Shown here piece by piece: positions 6,154 to 13,188 of a stretch of 17,465 nt of DNA (position 1 is its first letter; each line of letters opens with the position of its first letter). The stretch comes from an uncultured Eubacteriales bacterium (GTDB lineage Bacteria > Bacillota > Clostridia > Oscillospirales > CAG-272). The notes under the pieces are model-generated. The model did no database searches. It was not told where the DNA came from and saw only the letters and a program-made list of their open reading frames with translations. A program made the position numbers and the translations under genes. The stretch lies in NCBI GenBank assembly GCA_900546315.1, contig URCP01000062.1, positions 1 to 17,465 of the forward strand. Reading direction: 5' to 3'.

Positions 6154-7341
6154 TCAGAGCATACTCTTTACGGTCTCGGCGAGCCTGTCGATTCCCTCGA
6201 CTATCTGCTCGTCTGACGGGGTCGAGTAGTTGAGACGGAACGACTGCGACGGCGAGTTCGGATCGCTGTTGAAGGTCTGACCGGGGACGACCGCGACCTT
6301 CTTTGCCATTGCCGCCTTTACGAAATCAGGCTGAGAAATGTTGTCCGGAAGCGTGCACCAGAGGAAAAGTCCGCCCTCCGGACGCGTGTATCTGACGCAT
6401 TTCGGCATTTTTTTGTCAAGCTCGGACAGCATCAGGTCGCATTTATGCTTGTAGAGCTTGCGGATGTCCGCGACGTGCTTGTCCATGTCGCACTCGGCGA
6501 TGTAGCGATGGCAGAGCATCTGGAAGAAAATGTTAGTATGTACATCTTCTACCTGCTTTGCGACGACCATTTTCTGGACAATCGCCTCCGGACCGCAGAT
6601 AAAGCCGATGCGCATTCCGGCGGACAGAACTTTCGAATAGGAGCCCGAGTAGACGACATATCCGTCCTCGTCGAAGGATTTTATCGTCGGGATCTCCTCG
6701 CCCGCGAAGCGCAGCTCGCCGTAAGGGTTGTCCTCGAGGATTATTATGTTGTATTTATTTGCCAAATCGTAAACTTTTTTGCGCTTTTCGAGCGACATGC
6801 AGGTTCCGGACGGGTTCTGGAAGGTCGGGATGAGGTAGAGAATCTTCGCGCGCGGGTTATTTTTCATCGCGTCCTCGAGCTTTCCGATGTCGATTCCGTC
6901 GTCTTCCATCGGAATTCCGACGAGCTTCGCGCCGTTCGAGCGGAACGCGTTGAGCGCGCCGATGAACGACGGTTCCTCGACAATCACCGTGTCGCCCTCA
7001 TTGCACATCGTTTTGCACAAAAGTTCGATGCCCTGCTGTCCTCCGGATGTGATAATCGTCATGTCGAAATCTTTGCCGATGCCGAAACGCGAAGCGAGGC
7101 GCGCCTTGACGTCCTCGCGGAGCGGCGGGTAGCCCTCGGTGACGCTGTACTGGAGCGCGGCGGTCGAGCTGTCACTGAAAATTTCCGAGGAAATGCGCGC
7201 GAGGTCCTCGACCGGGAAGGATTCCGGCGACGGATTGCCCGCGGCGAGCGAGATAATTGTGGGATCGGTGAGCGCCTTGAAGATCTCACGGATCGCGGAG
7301 GGCTTCAGCGCCTGCATTTTTTCAGATATACGGTATTCCAT
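6154..7341 (-). CDS. PLP-dependent aminotransferase, class I/II
   Basis: A fold-type I aminotransferase of 395 residues, the usual length, without the GntR-like N-terminal domain of MocR regulators. Visible motifs are the AAGNPSPESFP entry segment (33-43), the phosphate-side SGGQQG (99-104), QNPSG with Asn176, DNPYGEL with Asp204 and Tyr207, the PLP lysine in YSGSYSK (Lys237), and RIGF with Arg244. The sequence style resembles the 2-aminoadipate/aromatic or branched-chain (LysN/AAT-I gamma) group, so the enzyme probably uses glutamate/2-oxoglutarate with a bulky second substrate, but the exact substrate cannot be told. The start has a GGAAAGGA site 8-9 bases upstream. It heads a minus-strand series with the genes at 5959 and 4726, though a 194-base gap follows it. 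Confidence 0.9.
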   Translation of the reverse strand: MEYRISEKMQALKPSAIREIFKALTDPTIISLAAGNPSPESFPVEDLARISSEIFSDSSTAALQYSVTEGYPPLREDVKARLASRFGIGKDFDMTIITSGGQQGIELLCKTMCNEGDTVIVEEPSFIGALNAFRSNGAKLVGIPMEDDGIDIGKLEDAMKNNPRAKILYLIPTFQNPSGTCMSLEKRKKVYDLANKYNIIILEDNPYGELRFAGEEIPTIKSFDEDGYVVYSGSYSKVLSAGMRIGFICGPEAIVQKMVVAKQVEDVHTNIFFQMLCHRYIAECDMDKHVADIRKLYKHKCDLMLSELDKKMPKCVRYTRPEGGLFLWCTLPDNISQPDFVKAAMAKKVAVVPGQTFNSDPNSPSQSFRLNYSTPSDEQIVEGIDRLAETVKSML

Positions 7342-7369
7342 AAAATTGATTCCTTTCCAATATATAGAT

Positions 7370-7389
7370 GTTCCGACTTAAAACGGAAC
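7370..7389. repeat. Inverted repeat in the leader of the aminotransferase gene
   Basis: GTTCCG (7370-7375) and CGGAAC (7384-7389) flank an 8-base AT-rich spacer, about 30 bases before the aminotransferase start. The half sites equal those in the operator-like repeat at 1197-1223 but are turned outward. It might be a protein site or a small leader hairpin. Confidence 0.4.
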
Positions 7390-7422
7390 GGAATTCATAC
7401 AATATTTCAATCGTGTCATTTA

Positions 7423-7428
7423 ATTATA
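7423..7428 (-). promoter_or_regulatory. Possible -10 box of the aminotransferase gene
   Basis: TATAAT is present on the minus strand about 80 bases before the ATG at 7341, back to back with the -35 box of the plus-strand promoter. No good -35 lies 17 bases upstream (CACACT), so the call is weak. Confidence 0.3.
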
Positions 7429-7429
7429 C

Positions 7430-7458
7430 TTGAAATCGCGGGAAAAGTGTGCTATACT
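7430..7458 (+). promoter_or_regulatory. Sigma-70-type promoter of the gene at 7550
   Basis: TTGAAA (7430-7435) and TATACT (7453-7458) are 17 bases apart, a near-consensus vegetative promoter. The transcript would start near 7465, leaving a leader of about 85 bases that contains a hairpin at 7495-7521. Confidence 0.7.
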
Positions 7459-7494
7459 TTTTGTATATTCGTTAAAGTTTTTGTAAATCTGAGC

Positions 7495-7521
7495 GGAAAC
7501 GGTATTTTTGCGCCGGTTTCC
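7495..7521 (+). other. Leader hairpin before the gene at 7550
   Basis: GGAAACGG (7495-7502) pairs with CCGGTTTCC (7513-7521) with one bulged base and a 10-base loop. It is not followed by a T-run, so it is more likely a leader structure than a terminator. The AGCGGAGG ribosome binding site at about 7536-7543 is outside the stem. Confidence 0.4.
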
Positions 7522-7549
7522 TACCTTATTAATATAGCGGAGGTCGCAA

Positions 7550-8278
7550 ATGGACAACTACGACGACGATTACACGTATGAGGACAAGGACACGTTCAAG
7601 GACTCGCATCGCCCGAGGATCGGCAAATATGTAAAAAAAGTGTTAAAATTTATAGCGATATTTTTGATCATCCTTGTATATATCATGATTTTCCTGCGTT
7701 CGCTTTCGGTGAAAGTGCCGAAAAAGTTCCGCGAATTCACGTGGACCGACGTGACGCGCGAGGTATATTCGATAAACGGCGAGCTTACCGCGATGAAACA
7801 GGAGTCGGAGGACGCGATCGACAAGAACGGGCTCTATCAGATCAGTGATATATACATCTGCCCAGACGCCGATCAGGTGCAGTTCACCGTCCGCTACAAC
7901 AGTCGTAATACGATAAATCAGCTGATGGAAAACTATTCGATGACAGATCGCCCGACCGGCGAGATTTTCGTCTTCCGTCTTCGCGACGGCGACGGCAATA
8001 TTTACACAGAATATCACTATTCCGCCGCGAAAAAACCGCTGAACGAGTTCCGGAAGGTCGTTTTCGACAACGTTAAAGTTCCCGGCGAGGGCGGAATTCT
8101 CTACCTCGAGGTCTACTACGGCGACGACGTGCGGGATCGCGCGCCGATGAATGTCACTCTGACGGTCTACGACGCCGACCGCTACACCGAAAAGGTCAAC
8201 GTGTCGCCAAAAGACTCGGAATTCGAGCTCCTGCCTGCCCCGTCTTACCTCGACAGGCATGAAAATTCGTCAAATTAA
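7550..8278 (+). CDS. Membrane-anchored protein with acidic N-terminus, function unknown
   Basis: A 242-residue protein with a very acidic first 20 residues (DNYDDDYTYEDKD), a basic stretch (21-33), one transmembrane helix at about 32-49 (FIAIFLIILVYIMIFL) and a probably extracytoplasmic beta-rich domain of about 190 residues. That domain contains QFTVRYNSRNTINQL, EIFVFRLRDGDG, ILYLEVYYGDD and MNVTLTVYDADRY, suggesting an immunoglobulin-like or jelly-roll beta sandwich; no catalytic motif is seen. The start has a GGAGG site 7 bases upstream, and a near-consensus promoter precedes it. The aminopeptidase gene follows 36 bases later, so the two are probably co-transcribed. Function unknown; the family is of a type common in Clostridia. 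Confidence 0.8.
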   Translation: MDNYDDDYTYEDKDTFKDSHRPRIGKYVKKVLKFIAIFLIILVYIMIFLRSLSVKVPKKFREFTWTDVTREVYSINGELTAMKQESEDAIDKNGLYQISDIYICPDADQVQFTVRYNSRNTINQLMENYSMTDRPTGEIFVFRLRDGDGNIYTEYHYSAAKKPLNEFRKVVFDNVKVPGEGGILYLEVYYGDDVRDRAPMNVTLTVYDADRYTEKVNVSPKDSEFELLPAPSYLDRHENSSN

Positions 8279-8313
8279 ACAAACACCAATTTGTGGGAAA
8301 GGACATAGAAATT

Positions 8314-10098
8314 ATGAAAGCATCCGAAAAAATATCACTTCTGCGCACCGAAATGAAGGCGCGCGGGGTTGACCATCTTCTCGTCCCGTCCGACGACTAC
8401 CATATGTCGGAGTACGTGAGCGACTTTTTCAGAGCGCGCGCGTATTTGTCCGGTTTCACGGGCTCCGCGGGCACGCTGATCGTCTCGATGAACGAAGCGA
8501 AGCTGTTCACTGACGGACGATATTACATCCAAGCCGAGCGCCAGCTCGCAGGCAGCGGCATCGACCTGATGCGCGCCGGAAGCGAGGGGGTTCCGACCGT
8601 CGAGGAGTACGTCACATCTATTGTGAAAAATGACGAAACGCTCGCGTTCGACGGCCGCTGCGTCTCTGCCTCGACATATGAAAAGCTGAAAAAGAACCTC
8701 CCGAACGCGAAATTTGTCGTGGATGTCGACTTCCCCGCCCTCGTGTGGCCGGATCGCCCGGCGCTCCCGTGCGGCAGAATCTGGAAACTCGACCAGAAAT
8801 ACGCGGGCAAAACGCACGCCGAAAAGCTCGCCGACCTGCGCGCGAAGCTGAAGGAGAACGACTGCGGCGCGACCGTCCTGACGAGTCTCTGTGACATTGC
8901 GTGGCTCTACAATCTTCGCGGTTCGGACGTCGAGGACACGCCGGTGTTCATGTCGTTCTGCATCGTAACCGAAAATTCCGACGTGCTCTACATTCAGAAA
9001 ACAGCACTATTCTCTGATCGCGCGGAGTACGAGGCGGACGGCGTGACGATACGCGACTACAACGATTTCTGGGAAGACCTGAAAAAGCTCGACAAAAAGA
9101 CGCTCGTCGACAAGACGGCGGTCAGCGCGGCGGTCATGGAGACGCTCGGCGACAAGGCGTTCTGGGCGGCAAATCCGACGATTCTGATGAAGTCGAAGAA
9201 AAATCCGACAGAGCTTGAGAATCTCCGCAAGTGCCACGTCGCTGACGGACTCGCAGTGACAAAGTTGATGATGGGTCTGAAATACGGCGATTACAATAAT
9301 ATTGACGAATACGAAGTCGGAAAAATAGTATATTCGCTGAGAAAAGAATGCGCGGACGAGCTCGGCTGCACGATCATCGGCGAGTCGTTCGGGACGATCG
9401 CGGCTTTCGGCGCGAACGCGGCAATGATGCACTATTCGGCGGCGAGCGAGGGCTCGGCGAAGATCGACCCGAAGGCGGAGGTCCCGATGCTGCTCGTCGA
9501 CTCCGGCGGACAGTACCTTGAGGGCACAACCGACATCACGCGCACATTCCTGCTCGGCGAGGTTTCCGACGAGATAAAACGCAACTATACTCTGACGGCG
9601 TGCGGAATGCTGCGCCTGCTGAACGCGGTGTTCCTCTCCGGCGCGACCGGATCGGCGCTCGACATCATGTGCCGCGAGCCGCTGTGGGAGGTCGGGATTG
9701 ATTACCGCTGCGGAACCGGGCATGGCGTCGGCTACCTGCTGAGCGTCCACGAGGGTCCGAACCGCTTCCATTGGCAGCGCGGCGGCGCGGTGCTCGAGGA
9801 GGGCATGATCACGACCGACGAGCCGGGCGTTTACGTCGAGGGCAGCCACGGCATCCGCATCGAGAACGAGCTGATCTGCGAGAAAGGCGAGCACAACGAG
9901 TACGGTCAGTTCCTGAAATTCGAGAACCTGACCTTCTGCCCGCTCGACATCGACGCGATCGACCCGAAGTATATGGACGTCGGAGATGTCAGAAAATTCA
10001 ACGCGTACCAGAAACTGGTATACGAAACGCTGGCTCCGCATCTCTGCGAGAACGGGCGTAGTAAACTTGCATATATGACTCGTCCGATTGAGTATTAA
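8314..10098 (+). CDS. M24 family aminopeptidase P (Xaa-Pro aminopeptidase)
   Basis: A cytoplasmic metallopeptidase that removes an N-terminal residue preceding proline, using two divalent metals (commonly Mn). At 594 residues it belongs to the long three-domain type (as in eukaryotic APP1 and many Firmicutes). There are two creatinase-N-like domains and then the pita-bread catalytic domain. All five metal ligands are present at the family spacing: Asp396 and Asp407 (VDSGGQY..TTDITRTF), His470 (GTGHGVG), Glu503 (TDEPGVY) and Glu517 (RIENELI). The proton-shuttle His in SVHEGP is His479. I take the ATG at 8314, because GGAAAGGA lies 10 bases before it; a GTG at 8293 in the same frame would include this site. 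There is no signal peptide. It follows the anchored protein gene by 36 bases. Confidence 0.93.
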   Translation: MKASEKISLLRTEMKARGVDHLLVPSDDYHMSEYVSDFFRARAYLSGFTGSAGTLIVSMNEAKLFTDGRYYIQAERQLAGSGIDLMRAGSEGVPTVEEYVTSIVKNDETLAFDGRCVSASTYEKLKKNLPNAKFVVDVDFPALVWPDRPALPCGRIWKLDQKYAGKTHAEKLADLRAKLKENDCGATVLTSLCDIAWLYNLRGSDVEDTPVFMSFCIVTENSDVLYIQKTALFSDRAEYEADGVTIRDYNDFWEDLKKLDKKTLVDKTAVSAAVMETLGDKAFWAANPTILMKSKKNPTELENLRKCHVADGLAVTKLMMGLKYGDYNNIDEYEVGKIVYSLRKECADELGCTIIGESFGTIAAFGANAAMMHYSAASEGSAKIDPKAEVPMLLVDSGGQYLEGTTDITRTFLLGEVSDEIKRNYTLTACGMLRLLNAVFLSGATGSALDIMCREPLWEVGIDYRCGTGHGVGYLLSVHEGPNRFHWQRGGAVLEEGMITTDEPGVYVEGSHGIRIENELICEKGEHNEYGQFLKFENLTFCPLDIDAIDPKYMDVGDVRKFNAYQKLVYETLAPHLCENGRSKLAYMTRPIEY

Positions 10099-10191
10099 GA
10101 GTAAATAATATGTGAATATTCCGGCGGAGCGTAACTTCAGCGCCCCGTCGGAATACAAATATCATGAAAGCGCCGCGGGGAGTTGTCCCGA

Positions 10192-10207
10192 CGCGAAAAA
10201 AATCGCG
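10192..10207. other. Small hairpin upstream of the acyl-CoA synthetase promoter
   Basis: CGCGA and TCGCG flank a loop of six A. Together with CGTCGG near 10147 and CCGACG near 10188, the stretch 10139-10207 may fold into a larger structure at the 3' end of the aminopeptidase transcript. There is no T-run after it, so a terminator function is uncertain. Confidence 0.3.
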
Positions 10208-10235
10208 GAAATCCGGGCAAAATGCTCGCAGGCTC

Positions 10236-10264
10236 TTGACAAATCCGCGAGAATATTGTATAAT
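10236..10264 (+). promoter_or_regulatory. Perfect sigma-70-type promoter of the acyl-activation genes
   Basis: TTGACA (10236-10241) and TATAAT (10259-10264) are separated by exactly 17 bases. Transcription would begin near 10271, about 32 bases before the start codon at 10303, with an AGAGGGGG ribosome binding site in between. Confidence 0.9.
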
Positions 10265-10302
10265 TATAAAGGCGGTTTTTATTTTTCAGAGGGGGACTCG
10301 GA

Positions 10303-12027
10303 ATGAAGGCATTCAAGCATGATCCGCCGCGCGAGATCAAGGATCTGCGCGACATGGTGCAGACGTCCGCCGCGTTTTTCGGCGACAAGGATCTTTACGT
10401 TTATAAAGAGGATAAGCAGGAGGTGCATTTCTCCTACAACCAGCTGCGCGACGAGGTCGAGCGGTTCGGCACGGCGCTGAACGTGCTCGGGATCGACGAG
10501 GGGCGCGTCGCGGTGATCGGCGAGACGAGCGCGAAGGTCACGGTGACATATCTCGGCACCGTCAACGCAGGCGGCGTCATCGTTCCGCTCGACCGCGAGC
10601 TGACCGAGGATCAGATTCCCGAGTTCATTGAGCGCGCGGAGTGCGACATGGTTGTCTATTCCGCAAGCTTTAACGGCATTATAACCAAAATGGCAGCGAA
10701 AATGCCGCACGTTAAGTACTACATACCGATGAAGGGCGAGGACGAGGTCGACCATTCGCTTCCCTCCGCGCCGGTCGTTATGCAGTTTGACGAAGTCCTG
10801 AAGCTCGGCGAGCAGGCGCTGAACGAGCACAACAACAGTTATTATCTGCACAAGATCGACCTCGACAAGATGTGCGCGATCATTTTCACGTCCGGCACGA
10901 CCGGCACGTCGAAGGGCGTCATGCTGTCGATGCGCAATCTGGTCGCGGCGGCGGACGCGTCCTGCAAGGGCGTCCCGTACGATTCGAAGACGCGGCTCGT
11001 TTCGGTTCTCCCGCAGCACCACACGTACGAGATGACGTGCTCGCACCTGGCGGTCATAAATCTCGGCGCGTCCGAGTTCATCAACGACAGCCTGAAGTAC
11101 ACGATGCGCAATTTCCAGAATTATAAGCCGACCGCGCTGGTTCTCGTGCCGCTTTTTGTCGAAACTGTGTACAAAAAGATCTGGGACAACATCCGGAAGA
11201 AAGGCATGGAGAAAAAAGTCCGCGGACTGATGAAATTTTCAGACACATTGCTGAAAATGGGCATTGACCTGCGCGGCGTCTTCTTCAAGGAGATTCAGGC
11301 GGCGCTCGGCGGTGAGGTTAAGTCGATGATCTGCGGCGGCGCGCCCATCAGCCCGCAGATTCTGAAGGACTTCTACAGTTTTGGAATTGTTATTTTCGAG
11401 GGCTACGGCATCACTGAGTGTGCCCCGCTGGTCGCGGTCAACCCGAACGGCGCGGCGAGATTCGGCTCGGCTGGCAAGCCGGTTCACGACGAAAAGGTGC
11501 GGATCGACAAGGATCCGGCGGAGGATTTCGGCGAGATCGTCGTCAAGGGTCCGAACGTCATGCTCGGGTACTACAAGGATGAAGCGGCGACGAAGGCGGC
11601 TTTCACGCACGACATGAAGAATTTCGACAATAATGGCTGGTTCCGTACCGGAGATATTGGCTATATTGACAACGACGGCTACATTTTCATTACCGGTCGC
11701 AAGAAAAACGTCATCATTCTGTCGAACGGCAAGAACGTTTTTCCGGAGGAACTCGAGGAGCATCTGTCGCACGACCCGCGCATCGCGGAAAGCGTGATCA
11801 TTGGCCGCGAGCAGAACGGCGAGACGATCATAACCGCGCTTGTCCACCCGGATTACGAGAAGTTTGAGGGCAAATCGGACGATGAGATAGCCGCGGAGAT
11901 CAAGGAAGCGGTCAACGACGTCAACCGCACCCTTCCCTCTTTCAAGCATATGACGGCTGTCGAGGTCATGAAGGACGAGTTCGAGAAGACGACATCGAAG
12001 AAGATCAAGCGCTATCTGTATAAATAA
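10303..12027 (+). CDS. AMP-forming acyl-CoA/acyl-ACP synthetase (long-chain fatty acid ligase type)
   Basis: A 574-residue member of the ANL superfamily that adenylates a carboxylic acid with ATP and passes the acyl group to a thiol, on CoA or a phosphopantetheine arm. Motifs in order: the P-loop FTSGTTGTSKG (195-205), the A5 motif GYGITE (367-372), RTGD (448-451), the hinge and A8 region GRKKNVIILSNGKNVFPEE (465-483), and the C-terminal A10 segment TTSKKIKRY with the catalytic lysine probably at 567. The overall style is FadD/long-chain-like, and no membrane segment is seen. The next gene encodes a free-standing acyl carrier protein, so transfer to that ACP is a reasonable alternative to CoA. 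It sits first behind a perfect promoter. The acyl substrate cannot be told. Confidence 0.9.
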   Translation: MKAFKHDPPREIKDLRDMVQTSAAFFGDKDLYVYKEDKQEVHFSYNQLRDEVERFGTALNVLGIDEGRVAVIGETSAKVTVTYLGTVNAGGVIVPLDRELTEDQIPEFIERAECDMVVYSASFNGIITKMAAKMPHVKYYIPMKGEDEVDHSLPSAPVVMQFDEVLKLGEQALNEHNNSYYLHKIDLDKMCAIIFTSGTTGTSKGVMLSMRNLVAAADASCKGVPYDSKTRLVSVLPQHHTYEMTCSHLAVINLGASEFINDSLKYTMRNFQNYKPTALVLVPLFVETVYKKIWDNIRKKGMEKKVRGLMKFSDTLLKMGIDLRGVFFKEIQAALGGEVKSMICGGAPISPQILKDFYSFGIVIFEGYGITECAPLVAVNPNGAARFGSAGKPVHDEKVRIDKDPAEDFGEIVVKGPNVMLGYYKDEAATKAAFTHDMKNFDNNGWFRTGDIGYIDNDGYIFITGRKKNVIILSNGKNVFPEELEEHLSHDPRIAESVIIGREQNGETIITALVHPDYEKFEGKSDDEIAAEIKEAVNDVNRTLPSFKHMTAVEVMKDEFEKTTSKKIKRYLYK

Positions 12028-12042
12028 TCACCGCAAATGAAT

Positions 12043-12067
12043 ATTTATGCAACGAGTTTGCATAAAT
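12043..12067. repeat. Perfect 10-bp inverted repeat before the ACP gene
   Basis: ATTTATGCAA (12043-12052) and TTGCATAAAT (12058-12067) flank a 5-base loop. It lies 15 bases after the synthetase stop and just before the ACP ribosome binding site, without a T-run. It may be an mRNA hairpin that protects or adjusts the ACP message, or a protein-binding site. Confidence 0.6.
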
Positions 12068-12097
12068 GCATGAATATACAAAAGGAGCATACGAAAA

Positions 12098-12322
12098 ATG
12101 TTTGAACAGTTCAAAAGCATACTTGTCGACGATATGTCGATCGACCCGAATCTTGTCACTATGGACGCAGAGCTCACCGCTGACCTTGGAATCAATTCGC
12201 TCGAGCTCGCGGACCTGATCCTTCTCTGCGAGGATAAGCTCGGGGTCGAGATCGACGACAAGCAGCTCTCGAAGTTCATCAGCGTCGGCGACGTCGTGAA
12301 TTACCTCCAGAGCCTCGAGTAA
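12098..12322 (+). CDS. Acyl carrier protein
   Basis: A 74-residue acidic helical carrier protein. The attachment Ser34 for 4'-phosphopantetheine sits in LGINSLELADLI; the residue before it is Asn where the classical fatty-acid ACP has Asp, a change common in secondary or specialised ACPs. The helices around it (helix II SLELADLILLCEDKLG, helix III VGDVVNYLQSLE) are as expected. An AAAGGAG site lies 10 bases before the ATG. Its place directly after an acyl-activating enzyme suggests a dedicated carrier for that enzyme and not the main fatty-acid synthesis ACP, which normally lies near fabF or plsX; this is inference. A phosphopantetheinyl transferase must be supplied from elsewhere. Confidence 0.93.
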   Translation: MFEQFKSILVDDMSIDPNLVTMDAELTADLGINSLELADLILLCEDKLGVEIDDKQLSKFISVGDVVNYLQSLE

Positions 12323-12392
12323 ATCATTTATCGGGCGTATTGTAAAATTATATCGCTCGAAAAATGAATAAAAGTTCAATATTCCCTGTTTA

Positions 12393-13085
12393 ATGACTGA
12401 AAACATCAAAATATTATTGGTTTCTGCCCTGACGCTTGTCGGAGCGCTCGCCGTTGTCATGATAGTTTTCGCGATAGTTGTCCGCCGACACATGGCGAGA
12501 CAGCGAAAAAAGGTCGAGAGCTTCGGAAAAGAGAGCGAGCAGCGGGTCGACGCGATGCTGAAAAAAGCGTTCGGCGAGGAAAATGTGATGACCGGAGTCT
12601 ATCTTCCCTACATCAACCTCGACTACGACAAGTTCGCGGAGATCGACCAGATAGTGATACTCCGCAGCGGTGTCTTCGTGATCGAAGTCAAGAGCCACAA
12701 CGGATTCATCGACAACCCGAATCAGCACGACTGGTGGCAGACCTACAACGACAAGAAGATCCGCTTCTACAATCCGCTCAGGCAGAACAACACGCACGCG
12801 CGCATCGTCGGAGATATTCTGAAGAGCGGCGGGCAATATAATGTTCCCATCCATAATGTGGTAGTATTCACCTCAAATCGCGTCTCGTTTTCGAATAAAT
12901 ACGACAATTTGCTGAAAAAGCATGAGCTCATCGGCTACATAAAACGCGTCGGCAAGAAGAATTCGATGTCTGTAACGCAGACCTCGAGGGTCAGAGCGCT
13001 GATAAAGTCGAAGGCGGTGACCGGGACAAAAGTAGAGAGATCCCACCGCAACGCGATGCGGAAATATCAGGAAAAGAAGAGATAA
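12393..13085 (+). CDS. NERD-domain protein with N-terminal membrane helix
   Basis: The 230-residue protein starts with a transmembrane helix (about 7-30, LLVSALTLVGALAVVMIVFAIVV), then basic residues, then a NERD (nuclease-related) domain at about 42-155. The domain shows GKESEQRVDAMLKKAF (45-60), AEIDQIVI (Asp85) and FVIEVKSHNGFI (Glu98, Lys100), the D..ExK layout of the PD-(D/E)XK nuclease-like fold. The C-terminus is strongly basic. Nuclease activity of the NERD family is inferred from fold likeness only. The start lacks a recognisable ribosome binding site: the bases before it are ATTCCCTGTTTA. The start is kept because the membrane helix begins right after it. It lies 70 bases after the ACP gene. 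Confidence 0.85.
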   Translation: MTENIKILLVSALTLVGALAVVMIVFAIVVRRHMARQRKKVESFGKESEQRVDAMLKKAFGEENVMTGVYLPYINLDYDKFAEIDQIVILRSGVFVIEVKSHNGFIDNPNQHDWWQTYNDKKIRFYNPLRQNNTHARIVGDILKSGGQYNVPIHNVVVFTSNRVSFSNKYDNLLKKHELIGYIKRVGKKNSMSVTQTSRVRALIKSKAVTGTKVERSHRNAMRKYQEKKR

Positions 13086-13165
13086 TGAATATTCCGAGTG
13101 AATATTCGTGAATATCTGAATATTCATGAATATCTGTATATTCATGAATATTCAATCGTGAATAC
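13086..13165. repeat. AT-rich array of TGAATATTC palindromic units
   Basis: Eight copies or near copies of TGAATATTC (core GAATATTC is self-complementary) fill the gap between the NERD and HD genes, starting at 13086, 13099, 13109, 13117, 13127, 13135, 13145 and 13159. From 13109 they form an 18-bp tandem unit TGAATATCTGAATATTCA, repeated at 13127 with one change and half-repeated at 13145. The array starts right after the NERD stop codon and ends 1-2 bases before the AAGGAGG site of the HD gene. Confidence 0.85.
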
Positions 13166-13188
13166 AAGGAGGAAATCCGGCATCCAAA

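Noticed and set aside
6445..7581. Long plus-strand frame opposite the aminotransferase
   Set aside because: No recognisable motif, no ribosome binding site, and it runs through the divergent promoter region into the next gene.
9007..10158. Long minus-strand frame opposite the aminopeptidase
   Set aside because: Low-complexity Arg/Val/Ala translation and full overlap with a gene that has all five metal ligands.
10112..10306. Small 64-residue plus-strand frame before the acyl-CoA synthetase
   Set aside because: It covers a perfect promoter and the next ribosome binding site, has no binding site of its own, and its composition is not protein-like.
10279..11046. Minus-strand frames opposite the acyl-CoA synthetase (also 11239-11949)
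   Set aside because: They overlap a full-length ligase with intact motifs and look like antisense shadows.
12332..12362. Terminator after the ACP gene
   Set aside because: CGGGCG can pair with CGCTCG with one wobble and a 16-base loop, but no T-run follows and the next gene continues on the same strand.
13086..13165. CRISPR array
   Set aside because: The units are 9-18 bases with almost no spacer, the repeats are self-complementary, and no cas gene is present.
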